Below are positions 1-7,270 of a stretch of 49,420 nucleotides of DNA, one piece after another; positions within the stretch are counted from its first letter, which is position 1, and each line of letters begins with the position of its first letter. Location of the stretch: NCBI RefSeq assembly GCF_000716445.1, contig NZ_JNWK01000080.1, positions 1-49,420 on the forward strand. Direction: 5' to 3'. The position numbers and the translations under genes are program-made. The notes under the pieces were generated by a model. The model was not told where the DNA came from, did no database searches, and worked only from the letters and a program-made list of their open reading frames with translations. The DNA is from Streptomyces wedmorensis. GTDB lineage: Bacteria; Actinomycetota; Actinomycetes; Streptomycetales; Streptomycetaceae.

Positions 1-2
1 AC

Positions 3-98
3 ACCGACCCCAAGCCCTACATATGGACCAAGACCGCAGACGAGATCCTCGAACGCCTCGCCTCATATCTGAACAGAATTCCTGACTCAGAAGACTAG
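3..98 (+). CDS. IS630-type transposase, 3' end only
   Basis: The frame open at the left edge codes for 31 residues and stops with TAG at 96-98. It carries the block DPKPYIWTKTADEI, which is typical of the C-terminal tail of IS630-family DDE transposases, the enzymes that move such elements by cut and paste at TA targets. The catalytic domain lies outside the window, so activity cannot be judged, and no terminal inverted repeat could be defined on this side. The element probably ends shortly after the stop, close to the truncated ATPase gene on the other strand. Confidence 0.7.
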   Translation, partial: TDPKPYIWTKTADEILERLASYLNRIPDSED

Positions 99-223
99 CC
101 GACCCCGGCGTCCGCCACGAGCAGGGGATCGTGCGGGGTGCGAGCCGGTGGGACGCGGCCGGCGCGTCCGCCTGGACCGCGCCCAGAGTGTCGCCGTCCG
201 CGGGGACCGCCCTCCGCCGCCGG

Positions 224-577
224 TCACCGGCGGACCCTGGTGCCCCTCCCGTCACGCGCCGGTGCGCGCTCGGGGGCCGTCTCGCCGTCCAGGGCGATGA
301 CCACCGGTAGGGCCGGCTCGCTGTCCCACACGGTGATGGCGACCAGCCCGCCCTCCAGCCGCAGTTCCAGCAGAACGGGTCCGGGGGCGTGCTCGTAGGC
401 GTTGGTGACCAGCTCGCTGGTGACGAGCCGGGCGGCCTCCACCGCGCGGGGCGGCACGGATCGGCCGCGCCGCGCGAGACCCTGCAGGAAGTCCACGGTG
501 AGGCGACGGGCCCGGGAGGGCGAGAGGCCGCCCCGGACGAAGGCGTCGGTGATGTGCGCGTCGTCGGTCTTCCGCAT
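224..577 (-). CDS. RsbW-like ATP-binding protein, C-terminally truncated
   Basis: This 117-residue protein belongs to the HATPase_c_2 group of anti-sigma-factor-type kinases. The N box (SELVTNAYEHAPGPV, residues about 53-67) that binds ATP and magnesium is clear, followed by a beta-strand block ending in VWDSEPALP. The usual G box (G-x-HG-x-E-I-V) and the last strands of the fold are missing: after about residue 85 the sequence turns into Arg/Ala-rich text, and the other frames downstream do not restore the family. The start at 577 has GGAGAGC upstream. Such proteins phosphorylate STAS antagonists or sequester sigma factors. Loss of the G box suggests a decayed gene, perhaps linked to the transposase remnant at the window edge; a divergent but active protein is less likely. 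Confidence 0.6.
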   Translation of the reverse strand: MRKTDDAHITDAFVRGGLSPSRARRLTVDFLQGLARRGRSVPPRAVEAARLVTSELVTNAYEHAPGPVLLELRLEGGLVAITVWDSEPALPVVIALDGETAPERAPARDGRGTRVRR

Positions 578-775
578 CGTTCGCTCTCCGTTCGCACGGC
601 CGGGTCTTTCGGAGCTCCGGGGGCGTCCTGCCCGCAGGTTGTCCTTGTGCCCCGATATCTCCGCTTATTGCCCTGCGGGGCGATCGCATGCGCCCCCCGC
701 TCTCGCCTCTGCCCTCGCCCCCGCTCTCCTGTCCGCTCGCCTCCGCGTGCGGCCCCGGCCCGTCCTGGACGCCCG

Positions 776-800
776 GTTTGCCTTCCTGGGTGAGGGGCAC
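776..800 (+). promoter_or_regulatory. possible SigB-type promoter
   Basis: GTTT at 776-779 is followed after 15 bases by GGGCAC at 795-800. This is close to the SigB-type consensus of streptomycetes (GTTT, 14-16 bases, GGGTAT/C), with one mismatch in the core of the second box. It lies about 85 bases before the gene starting at 885. The rest of the 578-884 gap shows no gene that I recognise. Confidence 0.3.
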
Positions 801-884
801 GCGGACCTCCATGAGTCCTGGGCCCCCGAAGGGCCGGGACGGAAGAGCTCGACTCCGAGAGAGAACGCGGAAGGGTGAGAACCG

Positions 885-1439
885 ATGTCGATCGGAATCG
901 TCCTGGTCGTCGTCGCGGCCGTCGTCGTGGTCGGGTTCGCCGCCGGTGTGGCGGTGGACCGCCGGCGGCGATCGCGACTGCGCGACCGCTTCGGGCCCGA
1001 GTACGGACGGGCCGTCGAGGCGACCGGCAGCAGACGGGCCGCGGAGCAGGAACTGGAGGCCCGCGAAAGCCGCTTCGCCGACCTGGAGATCAAGCCGGTG
1101 CCCGGTGAGGTGCGGGAGCAGTACGCGCGGCGGTGGATGCGCGTCCAGGAGGAGTTCGTGGACCGGCCCGAGGCCGCCATCCACGACGCCGACGAACTGG
1201 TGGCGGCCCTGATGCGCGACCGGGGTTACCCCGACGAGGGCCACGAGCAGCGGCTGCGTGACCTGTCGGTGCGGCACGGCCGCGCCCTTGAGTACTACCG
1301 GGCGGCCCTGGAGGTCCACGCGATGAGCACCCACAACGCCGCCACCACCGAACAGTTGAGGGGCGCGATGATGCACTACCGCACCCTCTTCGACGACCTG
1401 CTCGCCGACGGCGAGCCGACCGGCACCCGCCGGTCCTGA
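885..1439 (+). CDS. membrane-anchored hypothetical protein
   Basis: A 184-residue protein with one N-terminal hydrophobic segment (about residues 3-23, rich in Val) followed by an RRRR stop-transfer stretch, so the bulk should be cytoplasmic. The C-terminal part contains RRWMRVQEEFVD and an MHYRTLFDDLL ending. The same pattern occurs in the next gene's C-terminus, so the two share a helical domain of unknown function. GGAAGG at 869-874 precedes the ATG. The next gene starts 17 bases downstream and is probably in the same operon. Proteins like this are common hypotheticals in Streptomyces; I cannot assign a role. Confidence 0.75.
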   Translation: MSIGIVLVVVAAVVVVGFAAGVAVDRRRRSRLRDRFGPEYGRAVEATGSRRAAEQELEARESRFADLEIKPVPGEVREQYARRWMRVQEEFVDRPEAAIHDADELVAALMRDRGYPDEGHEQRLRDLSVRHGRALEYYRAALEVHAMSTHNAATTEQLRGAMMHYRTLFDDLLADGEPTGTRRS

Positions 1440-1455
1440 CGCGGAGGCAGGAGAG

Positions 1456-2469
1456 ATGCGACACCACGAGACGTCCGAGCGCACGACCCGGGCGCCGGGT
1501 CGACGACACCACGCGGACCCGACGGGCGAGTACCCCGAGCGGTCGGAAGGCCGCCCCGACCCGGCTGACCGCCCCGAGCCGCGGACCGGACAGGGCCGGT
1601 CCGGCCCCGGCCGTCCCGGGCCCGCGGCGACCGGAGGCGACGCGGTGCGGCAGCCGGAGCACAGCCCGGCGGTCGTACCGACCCCGCCGCGGCAGCCCGG
1701 CGTGGAGGAGGCGGACGGGCGCCGACAGGCCGCGCCCCAGGCCTCGTCCTCCGCCCCACCCACGCCGTCGGGCCCCGCGACCGGTTCGGCGGTCCCGGGC
1801 AGCCCGGCGGTCGTACCGACCCCGCCCCGGCACGACCAGCCTCAGCAGGGCGCGTCGCAGCAGGGTCGGCCCCAACAGGGCCGGCCCCGATACGACCAGT
1901 TCCCGCAGGGCGGGCCGCAGCCCGGCCGGCCTGGGCACGACCAGTCCGGGCCCGACGGCCCCGGGGGCCCGCCGTCCACGCCCGCGGCGTCCCCGCAGGT
2001 CCCGGCTCAGAAGACGCCTCCCGCGTACCCGTCGGCCATGCCCCGGACACCGCCCCTGCCCTCCGCGCCCCCGGGCCCGGCACCCGCGGCCCACGGCGGT
2101 CACGCCCGGCACGCCGCCCCCGCCCCGCAGGAGCGGTCGCAGGGACCGGGCGACGAACGCGTCGCGCGACCCGGCGCCGCCGGAGCGGACGGGGAGGGGA
2201 TCCCCGATCTGCTCGGCCCGGCCGAGGAAGGGGAGTTCCGTCGCCGCTGGCACGAGGTCCAGGGCCGGTTCGTCGACGACCCCCGCCAGGCGGTCCACGC
2301 GGCCGACGTCCTCGTCGGGGACGTGATGAGGACCCTGGCGGACACCTTCGCCCGGCACCGGCACACCCTGGAGGGGCAGTGGAGCCAGGGGCTGGAGGCC
2401 GACACCGAGAGCCTGCGCCTCGCGCTCTGCCAGTACCGCGCCCTGTTCCAGCGCCTGTTGTCCACCTGA
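1456..2469 (+). CDS. hypothetical protein, Pro-rich linker with shared C-terminal domain
   Basis: 337 residues. Residues 1 to about 250 are low-complexity, rich in Pro, Gly, Gln and Arg, with short repeats such as SPAVVPTPPR (twice) and QQGRPQQGRP. From about residue 255 the protein becomes ordered, with RRRWHEVQGRFVDDPRQAV and ending in CQYRALFQRLLS. That domain matches the C-terminus of the upstream gene (RRWMRVQEEFVDRPEAAI, MHYRTLFDDLL) position by position, so the two are paralogous. The start ATG has GGAGGC 7 bases upstream. No signal peptide or membrane segment is seen. Function unknown; a disordered tether carrying a small helical domain is the best description. Confidence 0.7.
   Translation: MRHHETSERTTRAPGRRHHADPTGEYPERSEGRPDPADRPEPRTGQGRSGPGRPGPAATGGDAVRQPEHSPAVVPTPPRQPGVEEADGRRQAAPQASSSAPPTPSGPATGSAVPGSPAVVPTPPRHDQPQQGASQQGRPQQGRPRYDQFPQGGPQPGRPGHDQSGPDGPGGPPSTPAASPQVPAQKTPPAYPSAMPRTPPLPSAPPGPAPAAHGGHARHAAPAPQERSQGPGDERVARPGAAGADGEGIPDLLGPAEEGEFRRRWHEVQGRFVDDPRQAVHAADVLVGDVMRTLADTFARHRHTLEGQWSQGLEADTESLRLALCQYRALFQRLLST
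1663..1826 (+). repeat. 26-bp direct repeat inside coding sequence
   Basis: An identical 26-base sequence occurs at 1663-1688 and 1801-1826, both in the same reading frame, coding for the repeated SPAVVPTPP motif in the Pro-rich linker. It reflects internal duplication of the linker. Confidence 0.8.
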
Positions 2470-2592
2470 CGCCCGGGGGTCCCCCGGTTCCCGTGCCCGG
2501 CGGTGCGATCGGCCTCGCGGCCCGCACCGCCGGGCCGGCGGCATGTCCGGCACCCGCGTCGCCCGCAGGCGCTCCTCTCCGACGATCCTGGC

Positions 2593-2644
2593 CGTACGGC
2601 GCCTTCGCGCGGCGGTGTTGTACGCGCCGCGCACGCGCCGTACG
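2593..2644. other. nested two-tier inverted repeat
   Basis: Outer arms CGTACGGCGC (2593-2602) and GCGCCGTACG (2635-2644) pair perfectly over 10 bases. Inside them GCGCGGCG (2607-2614) pairs with CGCCGCGC (2625-2632). The two stems are separated by short internal loops. It lies between two convergent genes, just before a canonical terminator hairpin, and may be an extra terminator or another structured RNA element. Confidence 0.5.
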
Positions 2645-2647
2645 CAC

Positions 2648-2685
2648 GCCGACGCCCCGCGCGGTACCTCGCGCGGGGCGTCGGC
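2648..2685. terminator. bidirectional terminator hairpin
   Basis: Perfect 16-bp arms (2648-2663 and 2670-2685) with a 6-base loop, sitting between the gene ending at 2469 on the plus strand and the one ending at 2717 on the minus strand. There is no long T run, as is usual for GC-rich actinomycete terminators. Confidence 0.75.
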
Positions 2686-2716
2686 GGTCCGGCTGTGAAG
2701 GCCGGGTGAGCAGGCG

Positions 2717-2860
2717 TCAGCGGTGGCGCAGCCTGCCGAACAGGCGGCGTGCCTGGGCGCGCCTGCGCGGGTCGGCCGCGGCGCGGCGAAGGGACTCCGC
2801 CGCGCCACGGCCCTGGGGGCTGCGGGCGAATCGCTTGATGCGGTCCAGCAGTGCGGTCAT
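2717..2860 (-). CDS. small basic hypothetical protein
   Basis: 47 residues beginning MTALLDRIKRFARSPQGR and ending in an Arg-rich tail. The start at 2860 is chosen because GGAGGAG lies 6 bases upstream; the open frame extends further but without a ribosome site. The pattern of an amphipathic N-terminus, SPQGR, then DPRRR and a basic end is seen in small conserved Streptomyces proteins of unknown function. Likely to bind nucleic acid or membrane through its charge, but this is only inference. Confidence 0.65.
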   Translation of the reverse strand: MTALLDRIKRFARSPQGRGAAESLRRAAADPRRRAQARRLFGRLRHR

Positions 2861-3169
2861 GGGATTCTCCTCCGATGTCGAACGCGCGGGACGGTTCCCG
2901 AAAGGGCGCCCCCTACCGGAAGAACGCGGGGAGGAGACAGACGAACCGCCTCCCGTCCCGGCCTCCGGCAACGCCCCCGCCTTCCTTCCGTGTCCTGGCA
3001 CTCCGTGTTGCCCCAAGCGGCCGTCTCACACTTCAAAATTCCTGATGAGTCGTCAGGCGCGGTTTTTCGGAGAGTCGTTCGCGTGCGGGAGCGGCGACGT
3101 CGGTGCGCCCGTCCGGGCCCGTCCGCCGCCCCGTCCCGGGGCGGGGGCGCCGCCTCGCCCGCGCTGGCG
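2861..3169. other. non-coding stretch
   Basis: About 310 bases between the small basic gene and the kinase relic. It has AT-richer patches near 3030-3070 that could carry the minus-strand gene's promoter, but no convincing hexamers or genes were found. Confidence 0.3.
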
Positions 3170-3372
3170 CGCTGCCCAGTGAGCGTCGGTCCGGTGGGCG
3201 CCCGCCGGCCGGAACGGCTTCACCGCCACGGGCGCCGCAGCCGCAGGTCCAGCGCCTCGAACACGTCCGCCGCGCCGCCCCGGCCCAGGAGACGGTCGGG
3301 CCGGTAGCGCCTGGCGACGGTACGGGCCGTCCATGTGACGTCCGGATGTGCGGGCCTCGCTCGGACCTGCAT
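3170..3372 (-). pseudogene. relic of a PknB-type Ser/Thr kinase N-terminus
   Basis: Reading leftwards from about 3309, one frame gives ARRYRPDRLLGRGGAADVFE and then ALDLRLRRP. This is the nucleotide-binding loop (G-x-G-G-x-A-x-V) at the start of actinomycete PknB-type kinases. At about 3229-3232 the frame must change by one base to continue into VAVKPFRP, which holds the invariant Lys of the ATP site. Beyond that the homology fades within about 25 residues. So this is the first 50-60 residues of a kinase with a single-base frameshift and no remaining catalytic lobe. It cannot encode an active kinase. Confidence 0.65.
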
Positions 3373-3635
3373 CGGGGCTCCCGGGGAGTGCGGCCGGCCC
3401 TCTGCCGACGGGCCGGGAGTCGGGTGCCTCGCCCGCCGGTGCGTGTGCGGGCCCGCGGCTGAACGCGTGCCCCGCCCGTCCATGAACATCCCCTGGAAGA
3501 CGGCGAATCGGCGATTCCGGCGTGCTCCCGGGGCCGGGAGGTACCCGGTCCGAACGTCTCCGAGGACGGCGGAATGATCCCCGGAGGCCCGGGTACGCGG
3601 ACGCTGTCCAACCCGCAGGGGAGGAGCAACCAACC

Positions 3636-3857
3636 ATGGGTCTGGGACTGTTCATCATCATGATCGCCGTCGGCGCCATCCTCACGTTCGCGTCCGACTG
3701 GGAGCTCGCAGCGGTCGACCTCGATCTGGTCGGCCTGATCCTGATGGGCGTCGGCCTGCTCGGGACCGCCGTCTACACCAGCGTTCTGCGCCGCCGCCGG
3801 ATGGTGGTCCCGCCGGTGGCGCCCACGGTCACCGACGACCGTCGTGACCTGCTCTGA
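3636..3857 (+). CDS. small membrane protein, DUF6458-like
   Basis: 73 residues with two hydrophobic segments (about 3-20 and 29-50) separated by a DWELAAVDLDLVG block, and a charged C-terminal tail starting RRRRMVV. The layout matches the short two-helix membrane proteins of the DUF6458 type common in actinomycetes. GGGGAGGAG at 3618-3626 is a strong ribosome site before the ATG. It is followed 60 bases later by the PRC-barrel gene, so the two may be co-transcribed. Function unknown. Confidence 0.75.
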   Translation: MGLGLFIIMIAVGAILTFASDWELAAVDLDLVGLILMGVGLLGTAVYTSVLRRRRMVVPPVAPTVTDDRRDLL

Positions 3858-3917
3858 GGCGGCCCGCACGTCCGGCGCCGCGACCTGCACGAACACAGCG
3901 ACAGAGGAGTGACAGCG

Positions 3918-4292
3918 ATGACCGACCATCTGTGGTCCTTCAGCACCGAGTCCGGCCACCTGGCGGGTACCGACCTCACCGGGTGGCGCGTCGAGGCCTC
4001 CGACGGGCACATCGGCAAGGTGGACAAGCACTCCGACGAGGTGGACGACTCCTACCTGGTCGTCGACACGGGCGTCTGGATCTTCGGCAAGGAGGTGCTG
4101 ATCCCGGCGCGGGCGGTGACCAGCGTCGACCTGGAGGAGCAGACCCTCCACCTCGCCCTGTCGAAGGAACAGGTGAAGGACTCGCCCGAGTTCGTCTCCG
4201 ACAAGCACCTCGCGGACCGCCAGTACCGCGAGGAGATCGGCCAGTACTACCGCACGTCCTGGCCCTTCCCGGGAGGCGTGGGCGGCCTCTGA
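3918..4292 (+). CDS. PRC-barrel domain protein
   Basis: 124 residues. Residues about 15-80 form a PRC-barrel: TDLTGWRVEASDGHIGKVDK, then a strand pair with VVDTGVWIFGKEVLIPA and VDLEEQTLHLALSKEQV. The tail DSPEFVSDKHLADRQYREEIG is typical of the stress-associated PRC proteins of actinomycetes. The PRC-barrel is a small beta fold that mediates protein or RNA contacts. ATG 3918 is preferred over an in-frame GTG at 3909 because AGAGGAG (3903-3909) lies 8 bases before it. Confidence 0.85.
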   Translation: MTDHLWSFSTESGHLAGTDLTGWRVEASDGHIGKVDKHSDEVDDSYLVVDTGVWIFGKEVLIPARAVTSVDLEEQTLHLALSKEQVKDSPEFVSDKHLADRQYREEIGQYYRTSWPFPGGVGGL

Positions 4293-4377
4293 CGGGCCGT
4301 CGGTCCACCCCGGCCCGCGCAGCGCAGCGGCACGTCCCCGACGGGAGACGATCCCCGTACGAGAGAAAGGTGTCGCC

Positions 4378-4425
4378 ATGTCCAAGTCCGAGGATCCGGC
4401 GCCGGCGCGCCCTTGGCAGGGGTGA
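4378..4425 (+). pseudogene. truncated gene start abutting a tRNA-like sequence
   Basis: An ATG with a good ribosome site (GAGAGAAAGG just upstream) begins MSKSEDPAPARPWQG and then stops inside the tRNA-like sequence. The codons after about residue 12 already belong to the tRNA 3' end. It therefore looks like the start of a gene whose remainder was replaced by the tRNA-bearing DNA. A genuine 15-residue peptide is possible but less likely. Confidence 0.4.
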
Positions 4426-4490
4426 CAGGAGTCGAGCCTGCGGCATCCGGTTCTGGAGACCGGCGCTCTGGCCGGCTGAGCTACGCCCCC
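4414..4490 (-). tRNA. degenerate tRNA-Trp-like gene (anticodon CCA)
   Basis: The minus strand folds as a 77-base cloverleaf: D stem GCTC/GAGC, anticodon stem CCGGT/ACCGG around the 7-base loop CTCCAGA (anticodon CCA, Trp), T stem GCAGG/CCTGT, and an encoded CCA end. Defects are visible: the acceptor stem has a C-A mismatch and a G-U end pair, consistent with one extra G on the 5' side, and the T loop begins CTCGA instead of TTCGA. It could be a pseudogene or an attachment-site copy rather than the working tRNA-Trp of the cell. Confidence 0.6.
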
Positions 4491-4550
4491 TCGGTGTGCG
4501 GGAAGCGCGCCAGGCCGACGGGAGGCGGCGCCACCGGATATCGCGGCGGG

Positions 4551-4650
4551 GGATCGGACGACACCGCGCGCCCGGTACCTGCCGGGTCGACCGTGGATCG
4601 GACGACACCGCGCGCCCGGTACCTGCCGGGTCGACCGTGGATCGGACGAC
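4551..4650 (+). repeat. 44-bp tandem repeat, two copies plus a partial third
   Basis: Copies at 4551-4594 and 4595-4638 are identical, and a third begins at 4639 (first 12 bases matching). Each unit starts GGATCGGACGAC. They lie just beyond the 5' end of the tRNA-like sequence. Confidence 0.9.
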
Positions 4651-5084
4651 CGCCTCCCCGGGGCGTAGCCGGTCTCCCGGCCGGCGACGACCGCCGCCCG
4701 GGAACGTCCTTCGGCGGCTGCTTCAACTCGATCTCCGCGGACGCCGGCGGGGCGGAGCCCGCGTCGACGCCCTCGTGTTCGCCGCCGGCCGGGCGGGCGT
4801 CGGACCGGCTCGCCCGGAGATCGGAGACGTCGACCGTGGCGCCCGCGCCGATCACCCGGGTCCGCCGGTCGGTGACGGGCACGACGACGTCGTCGTACGC
4901 GTGGACGTGGCGGCCGGTGGACCGGCCGGTTCGAAGTCCCAGCGGGTCACCCCGGCCCGCCCCGGGTGAAACCGGACCGGGTGGCATGGATCCCGGTCGG
5001 CGGGGCATGCGGGTGTCGAGCGATGGGACACGCTCACGCCGGACGATCCACGGTTCCCCCCCTTGCCGTGGGTCGGCGGCACCC

Positions 5085-5123
5085 GCGAGCGGCCCGCACC
5101 CCGTGGAGGTGCGGGCCGCTCGC
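5085..5123. terminator. hairpin, terminator-like
   Basis: Perfect 15-bp arms (5085-5099 and 5109-5123) with a 9-base loop. No intact gene ends here now, so it may mark the end of a gene that has decayed. Confidence 0.6.
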
Positions 5124-5761
5124 ATGCCGCCCGAGCCGCCGCCCCGAGCCGCCGCCCCGAGCCCGCGCCCCGGGACGAGGTGCCCCGGCGGGCCGGACCG
5201 CCGAGCGGTCTCGCCGCATTCTCGGGGTTTGACCCCGGGAAGAGCGGCAAGCCGAACTGGTATGCACCGGAACCAGGGTGACGGACAGTCGACCCGCGGA
5301 ACCCACCCAGGAGGCGCTCGTGTCGAAGCCGACCCGAGTCCTCGTCCGGGTGGCGCCGTGCGCCGTGCCGGTGGGACCGACCCGGCCCCGCCGCCTCGCC
5401 CGCCCCTCCGGTGGACCGTCGGGACCGGGGACGGCGCCCCGGTCCGCCCGCCCCGTCGCCCGCCCAGCCCTCCGGTGACACCGCCGTCGCGCCCGCCGGA
5501 GGCCGCAGTCCCGTCCGAGAACCCCAGTGCCTTGGGCCGGAGCGGGGGGAACCGCACGTACGCTCCCGCCGTGACCCCCGGCGCACCGCGCGGACGAGAC
5601 GGGCAGGAGGGCTGAACGGGCGGGCCGACGGTCCTGTCGCCGGTGACCGCGGGCGGCTGCCCGGCGACGGCGGGAACGCCCGTCGCGGACGGTGGCCGCG
5701 CCACGCGCCCCCGCGAACGGCCGGTACGCCGCGGTCCTGACTCCGCACCGTGCGCGCCGGA

Positions 5762-5792
5762 CGGAAGCCCCCACGCTCGACGGGGGCTTCCG
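5762..5792. terminator. hairpin, terminator-like
   Basis: Arms CGGAAGCCCCC (5762-5772) and GGGGGCTTCCG (5782-5792) pair perfectly around a 9-base loop, about 80 bases before the next gene start. It insulates the gene at 5873 from upstream transcription. Confidence 0.7.
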
Positions 5793-5872
5793 CCGTGCCG
5801 GCCTCGCTCCGGGGAGCCGCACGTCCGCGCCGTGCCCCCGAGACCCGGCGCGCGCTTCAGAGGAGGATCGTC

Positions 5873-6442
5873 ATGAACGAACGAAACGGCGGTACGTCTG
5901 AGGACGGGCCGAGGGAGGCGCGGCACGGCGGGAAGACACAGGAGCCGGACAGCGGCACCGGTGCCGGCACCGGCAGGCACGACGGGCGCGGCGAGACGGA
6001 GGAGGAGCGCGCGGACCGGCGCTGGCAGGAACTCCTCCAGGAGATCCGGGTCGCCCAGACCGGCGTCCAGATCCTCCTCGGCTTCCTTCTCACCGTGGTG
6101 TTCACCCCGCTCTTCCACGACCTGGGGCAGACCGACAAGACGATCTACCTGGTCACGGTCGTCCTCGGGTCGCTGGCGACGGGCGCGCTGATCGGCCCGG
6201 TCTCCTTCCATCGGATCGTGTCGGGGCGGCGGGTCAAGTCCCAGGCCGTCGTCTGGGCCTCCCGGCTCACCTTCACCGGCATCCTGCTGCTGCTCGCGAC
6301 GCTGACGGCCGCCCTGTTCCTCATCCTGCGGGTGGCGACGCACGACCCGTACGTGCCCTGGCTGGTCTCCGGCGTCCTCGCCTGGTATCTGATCTGCTGG
6401 TTCGCCCTGCCCCTGTGGGTCCGCACCCACTACGCCGACTGA
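5873..6442 (+). CDS. DUF6328-like membrane protein
   Basis: 189 residues. The first 45 residues are hydrophilic, followed by RRWQELLQEIRVAQTGVQIL and four hydrophobic segments (about 62-82, 90-110, 125-150, 160-180). The motif ELLQEIRVAQTGVQILLGFL is characteristic of the small four-helix membrane proteins annotated DUF6328 in actinomycetes. AGGAGG at 5861-5866 gives ideal spacing to the ATG. No enzymatic motif is seen; role unknown. Confidence 0.8.
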   Translation: MNERNGGTSEDGPREARHGGKTQEPDSGTGAGTGRHDGRGETEEERADRRWQELLQEIRVAQTGVQILLGFLLTVVFTPLFHDLGQTDKTIYLVTVVLGSLATGALIGPVSFHRIVSGRRVKSQAVVWASRLTFTGILLLLATLTAALFLILRVATHDPYVPWLVSGVLAWYLICWFALPLWVRTHYAD

Positions 6443-6554
6443 AGCCGACCGGAGCCGACCGGAGCCGACCCGGGAAGGCCCCCCGACCCGGGGCGCGTAC
6501 CGGGGGCCCGGGTCCACCAGGTTTAGCGTGCGGGAGTCCGGCGAGACGGTGCCC

Positions 6555-6926
6555 ATGAGTGCTTCTGAGAACAGCGAACGGAACCGGTTTCCCTGGACCG
6601 GCCCCTACGTCGTCCCGGACTACCCCGACCTGACGCGGGCGGACGCCCCTGACGTGGACGAGGGGTACGTGCCGGCCGCCCTCGGGGAGCCGGGCTTCCT
6701 GCCGGTGCCGTTCGCCGAGAAGGCCCGCGCGGCCGCGTACGTGGCCCGGGGCGCCGGGAGCGACCTGTGGGCCGCCGCGCGTGCGCACCGGACCGTGACG
6801 GCCGGTGCCGTCGCCGGCACGGCGGCCGCGCTCGCCCTCGCGTACGGGTGGGGGCACCGGGCCGGGCGCCTGGTCGCGCGGCGCGACCTCGGCCCGGTGG
6901 CCCTGTTCTTCGAACGCCGCGGCTGA
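6555..6926 (+). CDS. hypothetical protein with C-terminal membrane segment
   Basis: About 123 residues. The N-terminus is polar with FPWTGPYVVPDYPDLT, and residues about 88-105 are a hydrophobic Ala-rich helix (AGAVAGTAAALALAYGWG) followed by a basic tail. The start is uncertain: an in-frame GTG lies at 6528 and another at 6549; ATG 6555 is preferred on codon use. It sits between two other small membrane proteins on the same strand. No family recognised. Confidence 0.55.
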   Translation: MSASENSERNRFPWTGPYVVPDYPDLTRADAPDVDEGYVPAALGEPGFLPVPFAEKARAAAYVARGAGSDLWAAARAHRTVTAGAVAGTAAALALAYGWGHRAGRLVARRDLGPVALFFERRG

Positions 6927-7028
6927 GCGGGCGGCGCTTCCCGCCCCCGTAGGAGGCCGGTGCGCATGTGTACGCCGTCCGGCCGTCCCTTCATTTTCCC
7001 GTCACCGTCCCGACGGAGGTCGATTCGC

Positions 7029-7190
7029 ATGGTCCCCCTGCTTCTCGTACTGCTGCTCGTCCTGCTCCTCTTCGGCGCCGGCTTCGCCGTCAAGGCGCTC
7101 TGGTGGATCGCCGTCATCGTGCTCGTCCTGTGGCTGCTCGGCTTCGTGGCCCGGCCGAAGGGCGGCACGGGGCGCTGGTACCGCTGGTAG
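7029..7190 (+). CDS. very small hydrophobic membrane protein
   Basis: 53 residues, almost entirely two hydrophobic helices (LLLVLLLVLLLFGAGFAV and IAVIVLVLWLLGFVA) and a short tail ending GRWYRW. GGAGG at 7015-7019 precedes the ATG. It resembles the short hydrophobic stress-associated peptides of the Lmo0937/DUF5670 type, but such sequences are too simple for a firm assignment. A strong terminator follows 36 bases downstream. Confidence 0.7.
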   Translation: MVPLLLVLLLVLLLFGAGFAVKALWWIAVIVLVLWLLGFVARPKGGTGRWYRW

Positions 7191-7226
7191 GCGGCCCCGC
7201 GGCGCGCGCCCGCCCGTGGCGTGACC

Positions 7227-7260
7227 GAGCCCGGCACCTTCGTCGGAAGGTGCCGGGCTC
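7227..7260. terminator. bidirectional terminator
   Basis: Perfect 14-bp arms (7227-7240 and 7247-7260) with a 6-base loop, lying between convergent genes that end at 7190 (plus) and 7271 (minus). Confidence 0.8.
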
Positions 7261-7270
7261 GGCCGTGTGC

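Larger units (their letters stand above)
4651..5872. other. gene-poor GC-rich zone
   Basis: About 1.2 kb without a gene I can support. Long open frames run through it on both strands, but they are Pro/Arg/Gly-rich, lack convincing starts and do not resemble known families. It holds two clear hairpins (5085-5123 and 5762-5792) and a less GC-rich islet around 5215-5285. One minus-strand stretch near 4860-4920 reads like a strand-rich protein (YDDVVVPVTDRRTRVIGAGA) and may be a gene relic, but I cannot place it. Confidence 0.4.

Noticed and set aside
252..2808. Long minus-strand open frames of 400-570 codons opposite the genes at 885 and 1456
   Set aside because: Arg/Gly/Pro-rich text without domains or ribosome sites, while the plus-strand frames show conserved, mutually related sequences.
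3590..3600. GGGTAC near 3591 as a SigB-type -10 for the small membrane gene
   Set aside because: No GTTT-like box at the 14-16 base spacing upstream.
4413..6556. Open frames of 400 and 691 codons through the gene-poor zone
   Set aside because: They run through the tRNA-like sequence, tandem repeats and terminators, and have the composition expected of non-coding 72-75% GC DNA.
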